64,000 bases of DNA from Rhodoblastus sp963804045. Its GTDB lineage: Bacteria; Pseudomonadota; Alphaproteobacteria; Rhizobiales; Beijerinckiaceae. Of this stretch, positions 9,592-18,324 are shown piece by piece. The stretch covers positions 160,992 through 224,991 of the forward strand of contig CAWDOR010000031.1 in assembly GCA_963804045.1 (NCBI GenBank), read 5' to 3'. The notes below the pieces were generated by a model that worked only from the letters and a program-made list of their open reading frames with translations, did no database searches and was not told the DNA's origin. Position 1 is the first letter of the stretch; each line of letters opens with the position of its first letter. Position numbers and translations under genes: made by a program.

Positions 9592-11361
9592 TCACGACGC
9601 CGGTTGCGCCTCGCCAGTCATGAATTGCGCTCGCGCCAGAGCGGCGAAACGGCCGTTCTGCGCCACCAGCTCATCGAAGCCGCCGGCTTCGACAATCCGG
9701 CCCTGATCGAAGACCAGAATGCGATTGGCGCTGCGGATGGTGGCGAGGCGATGGGCGATGACGAATGTGGTGCGTCCGGCGGTGGCCGCCTCCAGGGCCG
9801 CCTGCAATTGCTTTTCGGTGGCGGCGTCAAGCGCCGAGGTCGCCTCGTCGAACACCATGATCGGCGGGTCCTTGAGCAGAGCGCGGGCGATGGAGACGCG
9901 CTGGCGCTCGCCGCCCGACAGCGAGCGGCCGCGCTCGCCGACAATCTGGCCGACGCCATCGACCTGGCGCGAGACGAATTCGCTGGCCTGGGCGCGTTGC
10001 AGGGCCAGATCGATCTCCTCCTTCGAGGCGTCGAGCTTGCCAATGCGCAGATTTTCCTCGATCGAACGGGCGAACAGCATGGGCTCCTGGAAGACCACGC
10101 CAATGTTGCGGCGCAGGGCGAGCAGTTTCATGTCGCGAATATCGACGCCGTCGATGCGGATCGCGCCGGAGGTAGGGTCCATGGCGCGATGCAGCAGGCT
10201 CAATGTCGTCGATTTGCCCGAGCCGGTCGAGCCGACCAGCGCCACGGTCTCGCCGGGTTTGACGGTGAAGGAGACGTCATTGACGGCGATGCGCCGCGCG
10301 TCATAAGCGAAGGAAACATGGTCGAAACTGACTTCGCCCTTGAGGCGGCCGGGGTCGAGCGCGCCGGGCTTGTCGGCGATGGCCGGCGAAGTGTCCATGA
10401 TCTCGAAAAATTCGCCGATCTTGGGCGCCTGCATGAACAGGCCGTTGACGAAGCCGACCAGGCCTTCGAGCCGGGCGATCAGCATGGTGGCGAAATTCAT
10501 GAAGGTGACGATCTGGCCGATGGTGGCGAGCTTGTTGAGATGCAGCCAGACGCCGACCATGAAGATCGACAGCAGCGACAGCGTCGAGGCCGCGCGCGTG
10601 GCCACCGCCGCCAAGGCCCACCAGGACAGCACCGGCATCTGCGCGGACAACACCCGGCCGATAATGTCCTGAAGGCCGCGCGATTCATTCTCGATGCGGG
10701 TGAAGGACTGGATCACCGGGAGGTTGCCGAGCACATCGGAAGCGCGCTCGGTCAATTGGGTGTTGTAAACCTCGACATCGGCCTGAAGGTCATGGGTGTG
10801 GCGGATGACATAAGTGGTCAGCGCGCCAAACAGCAGCACCAGAATGACGAGAATGCCGCCGAGCCGCCAATTGAGGAACAGCGTCGCCGGCAGCAGCACG
10901 AACAGCGACACCATGGAGGCGCAGTTTTCGCGGAAGAAGGACAGCCAGACGCCGAACATGCCGCTGGCGCCTTCCAGCATGACTTTCAGCAGCCGCCCGG
11001 AATGGGTGGCGGTGTGAAAGCTCAACGGAAGCTCAAGAATATGGTCGAAGAACGCGGCCATGACGCCGAGCCGGCGGCGATGCGCGAGACGGTCGGAATG
11101 CAGCGCCACGGTCACCGCCGCGACGATGGAAAACAGTCCAAACGCCACCCAGGCGATCAGCAGCGGCTCGAGAATCAACCAGGTCAGATGGCGCCCGCGC
11201 GTCTCGGTCTGGGTCATGGTGTCGACGATCCGGCCAAACAGCACGGGCTCGATGAATTGCGCCCCGGCCAGCGCCAGATTGGCGATCACCAGCATGATGG
11301 CGAGATTTTTCTCCGGCGCGAGCTGGTGCAGAATGCGGGCATAAGTTTTGACAATCGACAT
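9592..11361 (-). CDS. ndvA: NdvA/ChvA-type beta-1,2-glucan ABC exporter
   Basis: This is a 589-aa half-transporter with an N-terminal six-helix ABC membrane domain (residues 1-320) and a C-terminal ATPase. Walker A GSTGSGKST is near 376-384, followed by the Q-loop VVFQEPMLF, signature LSGGERQRVSIARALL and Walker B VFDEATSALD. The N-terminus, the length and the helix pattern match NdvA/ChvA, which export cyclic beta-1,2-glucan to the periplasm of rhizobia. No glucan synthase (ndvB) lies in this window, so the substrate rests on family resemblance only. A glycosyltransferase relic follows at 11500-12856. Confidence 0.8.
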   Translation of the reverse strand: MSIVKTYARILHQLAPEKNLAIMLVIANLALAGAQFIEPVLFGRIVDTMTQTETRGRHLTWLILEPLLIAWVAFGLFSIVAAVTVALHSDRLAHRRRLGVMAAFFDHILELPLSFHTATHSGRLLKVMLEGASGMFGVWLSFFRENCASMVSLFVLLPATLFLNWRLGGILVILVLLFGALTTYVIRHTHDLQADVEVYNTQLTERASDVLGNLPVIQSFTRIENESRGLQDIIGRVLSAQMPVLSWWALAAVATRAASTLSLLSIFMVGVWLHLNKLATIGQIVTFMNFATMLIARLEGLVGFVNGLFMQAPKIGEFFEIMDTSPAIADKPGALDPGRLKGEVSFDHVSFAYDARRIAVNDVSFTVKPGETVALVGSTGSGKSTTLSLLHRAMDPTSGAIRIDGVDIRDMKLLALRRNIGVVFQEPMLFARSIEENLRIGKLDASKEEIDLALQRAQASEFVSRQVDGVGQIVGERGRSLSGGERQRVSIARALLKDPPIMVFDEATSALDAATEKQLQAALEAATAGRTTFVIAHRLATIRSANRILVFDQGRIVEAGGFDELVAQNGRFAALARAQFMTGEAQPAS

Positions 11362-11499
11362 TTCTTCAATCCATCGCGCCGGGCGCTCGATCTTCCTGGC
11401 CCGTCGAGCCGGTTATCGCGCCAATGGCGGCCTTCGGCTTTGAGGGGCGGACCCTTCGTAGCTTCTGAAGCGGCGGCCGGCAATGGTCGCTGTCGGGTT

Positions 11500-12856
11500 C
11501 TAAATCGCCGCGGGCGGCAAACCCTCGCGATGGCGCCGCGCCATTTCGGCGAATAATGCTTCAATGGCTTGCGTGTAGAGGCCGACGTCGAACAGCGGCG
11601 CCAGAAGCCGGTTGCGCGCCAGCTTGGTCTTGGCGCGCGCCAGCGCCTCGGGGTTCTGCGCCAGGGCCAGGGCCAGGGCGAAATAGTCTTCTTCATCGCG
11701 CGCGATCAATTCGGGCATGTCCACGGCGCGCAAAAGGCTTCCGGCGACCCGCGACGCGAAGGTCGCGCCTGGCAGGGTGACGACGGGAACACCGGCCCAG
11801 AGCGCGTCGCTGGCCGTGGTGTGCGCGCCATAGGGGGCGGTGTCGAGCACGAGATCGGCCTGTTGCAGGCGGGCGAGATGTTCGTCCTGCGGCATGTCCG
11901 GCGCGAAGATCAGCCGCGATCCGGCCACGCCATGGGCGAGGGCCTCATTGCGCAGATTGGCCTCGGCGGTGGGCGCCGTCATCAGCCATAGAACGCTGTC
12001 GGGGACGGCGGCGAGCAGGCGGCGCCAGATATGAAACACCGCCGGCGTCAATTTGTAGGATTGGTTGAAGCAGCAGAAGACAAAGCCCTCTTCTGGCAGC
12101 CCGAGGGCGGCGCGCGACGGGACGGCGTCGGGCGGGCTGCGCCGTCCGCGCGGCTGATAGCAATGCGGCAAGCAGGCGAAGGACTCTGTCGTAATCCTCG
12201 GCGGCGGCGGCGGGCGTGCAAAATTCGTCGGTGATGATGTAATCGCACAGGCCGGGGCCGAGCGTGCCGGGATAACCCAGGAAATTCACCTGAACCGGCG
12301 CCGGGCGCAAGGCGAGGATCGACGTCCGCGTCCCCTCGGTAAAACCTTTCAAGTCAACGAGAATGTCGATTCCGTCGCGGTGGATCGCTTGCGCCGCTTC
12401 GCTGTCCGACATGGCGCCAATGTCGGTGAAACGGTCGAAGGCGCTGACGAGTTGGGGGCGCATGCGCTTGCCGTCATCGGCGCCATAGGAATAGGCGTGG
12501 AGTTCGAAATGCCGGGGATCATGGGCTTCGAGCATTTCGATCAGCAGCAGGGCCGTGGGGTGGTCATGAAAATCGCTGGAGAGATAGCCGAGGCGGATCG
12601 GGCCGCTGTTGTTGCGCCGTTGCGGAAATTTGAAATTCAGCCTTTGCCGTTCGTCCCGGGCCGCCGCCAGACGCGCGCGCATCCATAGCTCGGAGGATAT
12701 CCGCTGCTCCGCCGCGCTGACGCCGGGTTCTGCGAGCAACAGGAAGGGCGATACGCGCGCCCCCTCGGACTCGGCTAGGCGCGCCCGGACGAAGGCGGGG
12801 CGTCGCTCAAAATCCTCCCAATCGCACATGTGGCGGGAGCGTATGAAGGAGCGCAT
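11500..12856 (-). pseudogene. SPINDLY/OGT-type (GT41) glycosyltransferase, frameshifted
   Basis: Two overlapping frames together make one GT41 (O-GlcNAc transferase SPINDLY family) protein. The upstream frame starts at ATG 12856 (AAGG ribosome site) and runs through HMCDWEDFE, IRLGYLSSDFHDHPT and LGYPGTLG to DYDRVLR. The downstream frame continues exactly where the family would, with PHCYQPRGRR and then FNQSYKLTPAVF, DTAPYGAHTTASDALWAGVPVVT. The join needs removal of one base near 12172. Intact family members add sugars to proteins or make polysaccharide and often carry N-terminal TPRs, absent here. Either a recent pseudogene or a base-calling error. Confidence 0.8.
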
Positions 12857-13147
12857 GGCGCCTTTCCGACGGCGATCCGTCCACGGTTTCGACGCGAAAC
12901 CGACGAAGATCGGCTTTCGGCGACCGCCATGGGTCGCAAAGCAAGGCTTGCGCCAGGAAGAGTTTTTCACGGCTCCGCATTGCGCCGGTCGCGCGTTTGC
13001 CCTAAGATTTCAAGATCGAGCCCAGCCGAATGACCCTGCTATCTCGTCTTTTGGCGCGCCGGCTTGTCACTTTCTCTCACAACTGGTCTCGGCAAGGCCT
13101 TGCGCGCCCGCAAGGCCCTGAACATTCATGTCTTGAAAGGACAGATC

Positions 13148-13360
13148 ATGCCGAACGGCACAGTGAAATGGTTCAACTGGCAAAAAGGCTTCGGCTTCAT
13201 TCAGCCGGAAGCCGGCGGTCCCGACGTTTTCGTTCATGTCAGCGCCGTTGAACGCGCCGGCATCCGCGCGCTTCCCGATGGCCAGAAGGTTTCCTACGAA
13301 ACCGCCGTCGACAAGCGCAGCGGCAAGACCTCGGTGGAAGTGTTGAGCATCATCGGCTAA
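13148..13360 (+). CDS. cold-shock domain protein
   Basis: This 70-aa protein is a single cold-shock domain that binds single-stranded RNA or DNA. RNP1-type KGFGFIQP and RNP2-type VFVHVSAVE are present, with Trp10 in VKWFNWQ. The ATG at 13148 follows AAAGGA; an ORF start further upstream at 13064 adds residues foreign to the family. It is followed by two tandem terminators and faces a DEAD-box helicase. A second cold-shock gene lies at 15286-15495 on the other side of the helicase. Confidence 0.93.
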   Translation: MPNGTVKWFNWQKGFGFIQPEAGGPDVFVHVSAVERAGIRALPDGQKVSYETAVDKRSGKTSVEVLSIIG

Positions 13361-13406
13361 TCGCCGCCGAAGGGTCGCCGAATATGGACGGCTCCGCGAT
13401 GTGACA

Positions 13407-13440
13407 AGGGGCCGCCGAATTTCGGCGGCCCCATTTTTTT
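13407..13440 (+). terminator. rho-independent terminator of the cold-shock gene (copy 1)
   Basis: GGGGCCGCCGAA and TTCGGCGGCCCC form a perfect 12-bp stem, followed by A and seven T. The T tract lies only on the plus-strand side, so it serves the cold-shock gene. Confidence 0.85.
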
Positions 13441-13448
13441 GGACGACC

Positions 13449-13478
13449 GGCCGCCGAATTTCGGCGGCCCTATTTTTT
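13449..13478 (+). terminator. rho-independent terminator (copy 2)
   Basis: This is a second hairpin with nearly the same sequence as copy 1 (GGCCGCCGAA pairing with TTCGGCGGCC), followed by TATTTTTT. It ends only 3 bp before the stop of the convergent helicase gene. The duplicated terminator probably limits read-through into the helicase. Confidence 0.8.
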
Positions 13479-13481
13479 CGA

Positions 13482-14807
13482 TCAACCGCGCTTGTTGGCC
13501 TGGGCGCCATCGCGCCGGCGTCCGTCGCCGGAATTGCGATTGGCTCCGGCCTGCGGCGCGCGCCGCCGCTCGTTCTCGCGCCGCGGGGCCGAACCGTTGG
13601 GGCGCGGAGCGGCAGGTTTCCGCGGCCCCGGGCGCTCGGCGTCCTTGGCGGGCTGGCGCGCCTGACCCTGCTCGCCGGGGGCGAGGCGCAGATCCGTGGC
13701 GGGGATGGTTTGTTTGGTGAGCTTTTCAATGGCGCGCAGCAGATCGCGCTCCTCATTGTCGCAGAAGGAAATGGCCTCGCCCTCCGCCCCGGCGCGCGCC
13801 GTGCGGCCGATACGGTGGACATAGGCTTCCGGCACTTCCGGCAATTCGAAATTCACCACATGGCTGACGCTGTCGATGTCGATGCCGCGCGCGGCGATGT
13901 CGGTGGCGACCAGAACGGCCACGCGGCCGGCGCGGAACCCGTCGAGCGCGCGCTGGCGCTGATTCTGGCTCTTGTTGCCGTGGATCGCCTCGGCGCTCAA
14001 GCCGGCGTCGAGCAGAGCCGAAGCGACCTTGTCGGCGCCGCGCTTGGTGCGGGTGAAGACAATGGAGCGGCTGAAATCGGGATTTTGCAGCAGGTCGATC
14101 AAGGCTTCGCGCTTGCGTTTGGACTCGATCAGAATCACCCGCTGCGCCACGCGATCGGCGGTCTTGGCCACCGGGGTCACCGAAACCTTGATGGGATTAT
14201 GCAGCATTTCCGTCGCCAGCGTCGAAATTTCCGCCGGCATGGTCGCGGAGAAGAACAGGGTTTGCCGGCGCTTCGGCAATTTGGCGAAGATCTTGCGGAT
14301 CGGCGCGAGAAAGCCGAGGTCGAGCATATGGTCGGCTTCGTCGAGCACGACGGCGCTGGTGCCCTCCAGGCGGAGATTGCCCTGGGACATATGGTCGAGC
14401 AGACGGCCGGGCGTGGCGACGAGAACGTCGAGGCCTCGCGACAGCGCCTGCAACTGCGGCCCAAAACCGACGCCGCCGAAAATCACGGCGACGCGCAGAT
14501 TGGCGAAACGACCATAGGCCTTGAAGCTTTCGCCGATCTGGGCGGCCAGTTCGCGGGTCGGGGCGAGCACCAGGATGCGGGTGTGCTTGGGGCGGGGATG
14601 TTCGGGAAATTGCAGCAGGCGGCTGATCAGCGGCGTCGCGAAGGCGCAGGTCTTGCCCGTGCCGGTCTGGGCGATGCCGAGGAGGTCGCGGCCTTCGAGC
14701 AGGGAGGGAATGGCCTGCGCCTGAATCGGCGTCGGCGTCTCGTAGCCCTCGGTGGTCAGAGCGCGCAAAACGGTCTCGGCCAGACCGAGATCGGAAAATT
14801 TCGTCAC
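13482..14807 (-). CDS. rhlE: DEAD-box RNA helicase, RhlE-like
   Basis: This 441-aa ATP-dependent RNA helicase has all core motifs: Q motif (FSDLGLAETVLRAL, YETPTPIQAQAIP), motif I AQTGTGKT at 46-53, PTRELAAQ, TPGRLLDH, DEAD at 156-159, SAT, and HRIGRTARAG. The tail from about residue 385 is basic and disordered (PRRENERRRAPQAG and similar), as in RhlE-type helicases that bind structured RNA. It lies between two cold-shock genes, a context that suggests RNA unwinding at low temperature. The start at 14807 gives the canonical N-terminus MTKFSDLGL. Confidence 0.93.
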   Translation of the reverse strand: MTKFSDLGLAETVLRALTTEGYETPTPIQAQAIPSLLEGRDLLGIAQTGTGKTCAFATPLISRLLQFPEHPRPKHTRILVLAPTRELAAQIGESFKAYGRFANLRVAVIFGGVGFGPQLQALSRGLDVLVATPGRLLDHMSQGNLRLEGTSAVVLDEADHMLDLGFLAPIRKIFAKLPKRRQTLFFSATMPAEISTLATEMLHNPIKVSVTPVAKTADRVAQRVILIESKRKREALIDLLQNPDFSRSIVFTRTKRGADKVASALLDAGLSAEAIHGNKSQNQRQRALDGFRAGRVAVLVATDIAARGIDIDSVSHVVNFELPEVPEAYVHRIGRTARAGAEGEAISFCDNEERDLLRAIEKLTKQTIPATDLRLAPGEQGQARQPAKDAERPGPRKPAAPRPNGSAPRRENERRRAPQAGANRNSGDGRRRDGAQANKRG

Positions 14808-15285
14808 GTGTTTGCTTTCATGGAGCCGCGCGTCCGCTTTTTATCGCGGCGATGGCAACGGCGGATCGAAGAAGGCCCCGCACAGAATGGGCCGACTGTC
14901 AGGGAACGGTCTGGAGGCCGGGCGACGCGGCGGCAAATGTCCACGTCCCATGCGCCGGCGCGCCGTCAAGCTGCGATGCAGCCAAAGTCTATGTATGCGT
15001 ATTCTCGCCAGCGGGCAAGCCTTGCCCGCGAAGTAGTGGAGAAAAGCGTAAATCAATCGGGCCCGTTGGGCTTGGCCAAGGGCTGGAGCCAAGCCCCGCT
15101 TCAAGACATAAATCTCGAAATCGGGGCTTTGCTCGGTCGAGACCGCACTCTTCGCGCGCCAGTACATCCGTGGTCGTGGCAAAAAGCGTGTCGCTGGGGC
15201 CGTTCATCCAGGGTTGAGTATCGAGAACCCGGAAAATTCGGCCCAAGAGAAAATTCGACCCAAGGATTGGGACGAGAGCGCCCGA
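14808..15285. other. non-coding gap, no gene seen
   Basis: About 480 bp lie between the helicase start and the second cold-shock stop. Short ORFs here resemble no family and show no ribosome site. The helicase promoter must lie in the left part. I see no RNA gene or repeat. Confidence 0.5.
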
Positions 15286-15495
15286 TCAGGCGAGGCGGAG
15301 ATTTTCCGCCGAGGATTTGCCGGAGCGCTTGTCGACCGCGAGGTCGTAGGTGACCTTCTGGCCATCGGCCAGCGTGGTCAGTCCCGCCCGTTCAACCGCG
15401 GAAACATGGACGAAGACGTCGCCGCCGCCGGCATCCGGAGCGATGAAGCCGTAGCCCTTGGTGGCGTTGAACCATTTGACGGAGCCAGAATTCAT
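15286..15495 (-). CDS. cold-shock domain protein
   Basis: This 69-aa single cold-shock domain has VKWFNATKGYGFIAPD and GGDVFVHVSAVERAGL, the two RNA-binding motifs. The ATG at 15495 follows AAAGGACAACTT. It is clearly paralogous to the protein at 13148 (shared VHVSAVERAG and DGQKV..AVDKRSGK), although the first residues differ. The gene runs in the same direction as the helicase and lies upstream of it, so the two may be expressed together. The A/T-rich stretch at 15496-15700 may be its 5' leader, as cold-shock mRNAs often have long ones. Confidence 0.93.
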   Translation of the reverse strand: MNSGSVKWFNATKGYGFIAPDAGGGDVFVHVSAVERAGLTTLADGQKVTYDLAVDKRSGKSSAENLRLA

Positions 15496-15928
15496 AAGTT
15501 GTCCTTTCCTGGACACAGGTAAAAAGAATGCAGAGCGCTTCCGCGCCCGGCCTGTTGATGGATCGATGTCGTGGAGATCATAAAAAGGGTTGCGCGCAGA
15601 TGATGCGCAGGGCAACGCCAGCCTTACGGCCAAAACTCGATTGCAGTGGCCTAACGGGTAATCTTGTTCTAATCAAGGCGGGCGGCGATTTATTTTCGTG
15701 CGGCCTCGGCGGCGCCCGCCGAGGATTGACCTCTGGCCTATTGCCTCCGCATGGACTATAGCAAAGCGACAGGGTCGTTCGACGGTCGGACGCGGAATCC
15801 CCCTGCGCTCTTCCTGACAAAGGCGGTTTCGCCGCCGACGCCGTCGTTTCGCCGCATGGTCGCCGGCGCGCCCCGCGTCGCCGCCGATAACGGCGACCCC
15901 ATTACTCGATTTTCAGATCGGAAAACTT
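15496..15928. other. divergent intergenic region of cold-shock and bS21 genes
   Basis: About 430 bp without a credible gene. On the minus strand it should hold the promoter and leader of the cold-shock gene; on the plus strand the promoter of the bS21 gene. I could not fix either promoter with confidence. Confidence 0.4.
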
Positions 15929-16201
15929 GTGCAGGTTCTGGTTCGCGACAATAATGTCGATCAGGCGCTTCGTGTCCTCAAGAAGAAAATGCAGCGCGAA
16001 GGCCTGTTTCGCGAATTGAAACGCCGCCGCGCCTACGAGAAGCCGTCCGAGAGGCGGACGCGCGAGGCGGCCGAAGCCGTTCGCCGGTCCCGCAAGCTGG
16101 CGCGCCGGAAGGCGCAGAACGAAGGCCTGCTGCCCAAACCCAAGCGCAAGGGCGAAGCCGAACGGCCGCGCTTCGCGCCCTCGGCGACCCCTTCCGTTTG
16201 A
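15929..16201 (+). CDS. rpsU: 30S ribosomal protein bS21
   Basis: This 90-aa protein has the bS21 core MQVLVRDNNVDQALRVLKKK and a second helix rich in Arg and Lys, ending in a basic, Pro-rich tail. bS21 sits near the anti-Shine-Dalgarno end of 16S rRNA and helps initiation. The start is GTG 15929, giving the standard N-terminus. Two small conserved genes follow in the same direction. The extended tail is usual for Hyphomicrobiales. Genomes of this group often carry more than one rpsU, so this may be a paralogue. Confidence 0.93.
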   Translation: MQVLVRDNNVDQALRVLKKKMQREGLFRELKRRRAYEKPSERRTREAAEAVRRSRKLARRKAQNEGLLPKPKRKGEAERPRFAPSATPSV

Positions 16202-16207
16202 CGCGCG

Positions 16208-16226
16208 GCCGACGACTTTCGTCGGC
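16208..16226 (+). other. small perfect hairpin after rpsU
   Basis: GCCGACGA and TCGTCGGC pair perfectly around a CTT loop, 6 bp after the rpsU stop. There is no T tract, so it is more likely an mRNA-stabilising or partial attenuating hairpin than a full terminator. Confidence 0.4.
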
Positions 16227-16271
16227 GCGACCGTCGATCCATCCAAGACCGCCAACACGGAGTGTTTTCCC

Positions 16272-16490
16272 ATGGCGCGCAAACCTGGTTCGAAAAGCGA
16301 ATTCGTCCTTTTCGATGTTCTCTATGAAGACGGCGAACAGCGCTCCAATCGCCGCGTGCCCAAGGACATCACGGGCGGTCTCGATGGAGACGAGCCTGTC
16401 CGGGTCTTTATCGAAGCGCAGGATCGCGACATCGCCGAACGTTCGGGACGCCCGATGGCGGCGATCAAGACCGTCCGGCGCTCGAGCTGA
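16272..16490 (+). CDS. small conserved hypothetical protein
   Basis: This 72-aa acidic/basic protein begins MARKPGSKSEFVLFDVLYEDG and ends in a short basic tail. I know of similar small proteins in Rhizobiales, with the same FVLFDVLYEDG and IEAQDREIAE-like segments, but none has a known function. No signal peptide or membrane segment is visible. It lies 70 nt after rpsU in the same direction and may be co-transcribed with it. The coding call rests on the family-like pattern and on codon use. Confidence 0.65.
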   Translation: MARKPGSKSEFVLFDVLYEDGEQRSNRRVPKDITGGLDGDEPVRVFIEAQDRDIAERSGRPMAAIKTVRRSS

Positions 16491-16612
16491 ACGGACGTCC
16501 GGGCTCGCGGCGCGGAAAGCGCGGCAACCCGGCCGGAGGCAAGACGAACAGCGGACCGCGACGGAAGCCATCCGTCGGGAGCGCTGCATTTTCCACTGGC
16601 AGGAGGCTGCGC

Positions 16613-16849
16613 ATGACCGCCGAAACCACTCCCCGCGATCGCATTCGCGCCGCGAAACCCATATCCGCCGCCGCGCATAAATTCTCGGTCGGGCTGCATG
16701 TGTCCTACCGGGGACAGTCCGGCGTGAAGCTCTACCGCGTGACCCGGCATCTGCCCGACGGCGGCCAGGGCCTGCAATATCGCATCCGCTCCGACGACGA
16801 CGGTCACGAACGCGTCGTCATCGAATCCGCGTTGGAGCGCAAGATCTGA
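16613..16849 (+). CDS. small conserved hypothetical protein
   Basis: This 78-aa protein starts at ATG 16613, 6 nt after a full AGGAGG ribosome site. The central segment FSVGLHVSYRGQSGVKLYRV and the end YRIRSDDDGHERVVIES resemble small Rhizobiales proteins of unknown function, possibly a small beta-barrel. It lies 122 nt downstream of the preceding small gene in the same direction. No export signal is present. Confidence 0.65.
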   Translation: MTAETTPRDRIRAAKPISAAAHKFSVGLHVSYRGQSGVKLYRVTRHLPDGGQGLQYRIRSDDDGHERVVIESALERKI

Positions 16850-17036
16850 AGACGGCGCCGGAGGTTGGGCTCAAGAGCTTGCCGGGGCTTCGCGGTTAAG
16901 GAAAACAGGCTGGGGCGAGGCGCTCCAGCTAGCGGTTTCCGACCAAATTGACGCATTCTGTTGGCTTTTTGGCGAGGCGATCCGCCGTCGATCTCTTGCG
17001 GTCGCTTAGGGCGCCACCTTTTACGCCCGCTCATTC

Positions 17037-17092
17037 GCGCCAAGTCGTCCGCGCCAAGTTGTCGGCGCCAAGTTGTCGGCGCCAAGTCGCCT
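17037..17092. repeat. four tandem copies of a 14-bp unit
   Basis: Four direct copies of GCGCCAAGTYGTCG-like units lie end to end in the gap 16850-17165, followed by a shorter TTCCAAC repeat. They lie just upstream of an IS21 relic and show no coding pattern. Confidence 0.6.
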
Positions 17093-17165
17093 TTCCAACC
17101 AAGTCGTCTTTCCAACGGAGCAATCGATCGGGAGGCCGCATCGAAAAAGCCGCCGCCGACGATAT

Positions 17166-17372
17166 ATGACGGGGCGAAAGATTTATGATTGGCGCCATTG
17201 TCTGGCGGTGATCCAGCGCCAGCCCGGCGCTTTGCGCAACGGCGCGCCCTTCGTCGACCTGCCGGAGGCGCTCAGGCTCCCGCGAAACCAGCTTCTCAAG
17301 CGTCCCGGAGGCGACAAGGGGATGGTCGAGATGGCGTTGTCCGCCGGCGCTCCGACCAAGACGAAACCTGGC
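17166..17372 (+). pseudogene. relic of IS21-family transposase istA
   Basis: The translated segment GRKIYDWRHCLAVIQRQPG, then GALRNGAPFVDLPEALRL and LLKRPGGDKGMVE, followed directly by MALSAGAPTKT, matches the C-terminal part of the IstA at 56708-58246 almost residue for residue. An internal stretch of about 18 residues (from ILALVLQ to CAVA in the intact copy) is deleted. No start, no DDE domain and no istB remain. It is a decayed copy of the same or a very close element. Confidence 0.85.
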
Positions 17373-17466
17373 CGATTTTGGTCCCGCCCTTGAAAATGAA
17401 ACAATGGCGAACCGGATGGAGATCTTCCCATCCGCTCAGGCGCCGAGTCCGCCATCCAAAAGCACA

Positions 17467-17490
17467 AAGGCCCCGCTGGAGCGGGGCCTT
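17467..17490 (-). terminator. hairpin terminator of the small secreted-protein gene
   Basis: AAGGCCCCGC and GCGGGGCCTT form a perfect 10-bp stem around a 4-nt loop, 20 bp after the stop of the minus-strand gene at 17510. T-rich sequence (TTTGTGCTTTT) follows in the minus direction. Confidence 0.7.
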
Positions 17491-17509
17491 CTCGTCGCGA
17501 TCTCGCTAC

Positions 17510-17755
17510 TCAGCGATGACCGCAAGCCTCGCCGCTATACTGGGTCACGAGATCGCCAGGCGCAGCCACGCCGGAGAGGATCTGGGCGCCGTTCGCGGGA
17601 ACGCAGGGCTGATGAGAGGCGACGGCCTCGGCATTCGCCTGCATGGCGTCCCGGTAGAAATCCATATGTTCGGAGCCGGCGCCGGCGGCGCTGGCATTGG
17701 CGGCCAGGGCGAGGAGCAGGCCGCCGGCAAGCGAGGCAGAGAGGATCTTTTTCAT
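17510..17755 (-). CDS. small exported hypothetical protein
   Basis: This 81-aa protein has a typical signal peptide (MKKILSASLAGGLLLALAA, cleavage after ASA) and a short mature part of about 58 residues with two cysteines (QPCVPANG and EACGHR) that could form a disulfide. AAGGA precedes ATG 17755 and a hairpin terminator follows the stop, so it looks like a complete single-gene unit. I do not recognise a family; it is probably periplasmic. Confidence 0.6.
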   Translation of the reverse strand: MKKILSASLAGGLLLALAANASAAGAGSEHMDFYRDAMQANAEAVASHQPCVPANGAQILSGVAAPGDLVTQYSGEACGHR

Positions 17756-18324
17756 GATGTGTTCCTTTCACGTCCAGGAATGTGAGCGCAATATGCCGCA
17801 GCCCGCATCATGCGTGAAATGAAAGATCGTCAATTGGCAAATGAACCGAATTCATGACTCCGGCAATGGCGCACGCCGAATAGCCGCTGGACTCCTCGTT
17901 CCCAGATTCCCAGGAATTGATGCGAAAACGTGGCGATGTGTAAATAGCCCCTGGAGTCATGGACGCCGTCTTCCCTGAATTTGAGGCGAGAAGGCCATGA
18001 TGGGCGCGACCAATTGCGCTGATGATTTCGAATGCGATGCAGGTCAGCCGCGCGCCGAAGCGCCGCCCGGCTGATATATTCGCCGTCGTCGCCACCCATA
18101 AATACGGCCGGGTCGATAAACTGACTGACCCAAGCCCATGCCGATCACACCCGTGCGTAAAGGCTTGCGCGACAGCGCCGCGCACAATCCTCCCGGCCGA
18201 TACCTAGCTGGATCGACTATGCTGGAAAGCGCAGGGCTGATGATGCTGATCCTATTCTCGCGCTTCCTTCCACATCGCAGGGGCGGGCTTAGTTCCACGT
18301 CGCGACATCCGAGCGAGACTTCTT
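17756..18324. other. non-coding gap, no gene seen
   Basis: About 570 bp of slightly lower GC. Overlapping ORFs on both strands here share no recognisable motif and lack ribosome sites. Possibly eroded sequence next to the IS21 relic. Confidence 0.4.
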
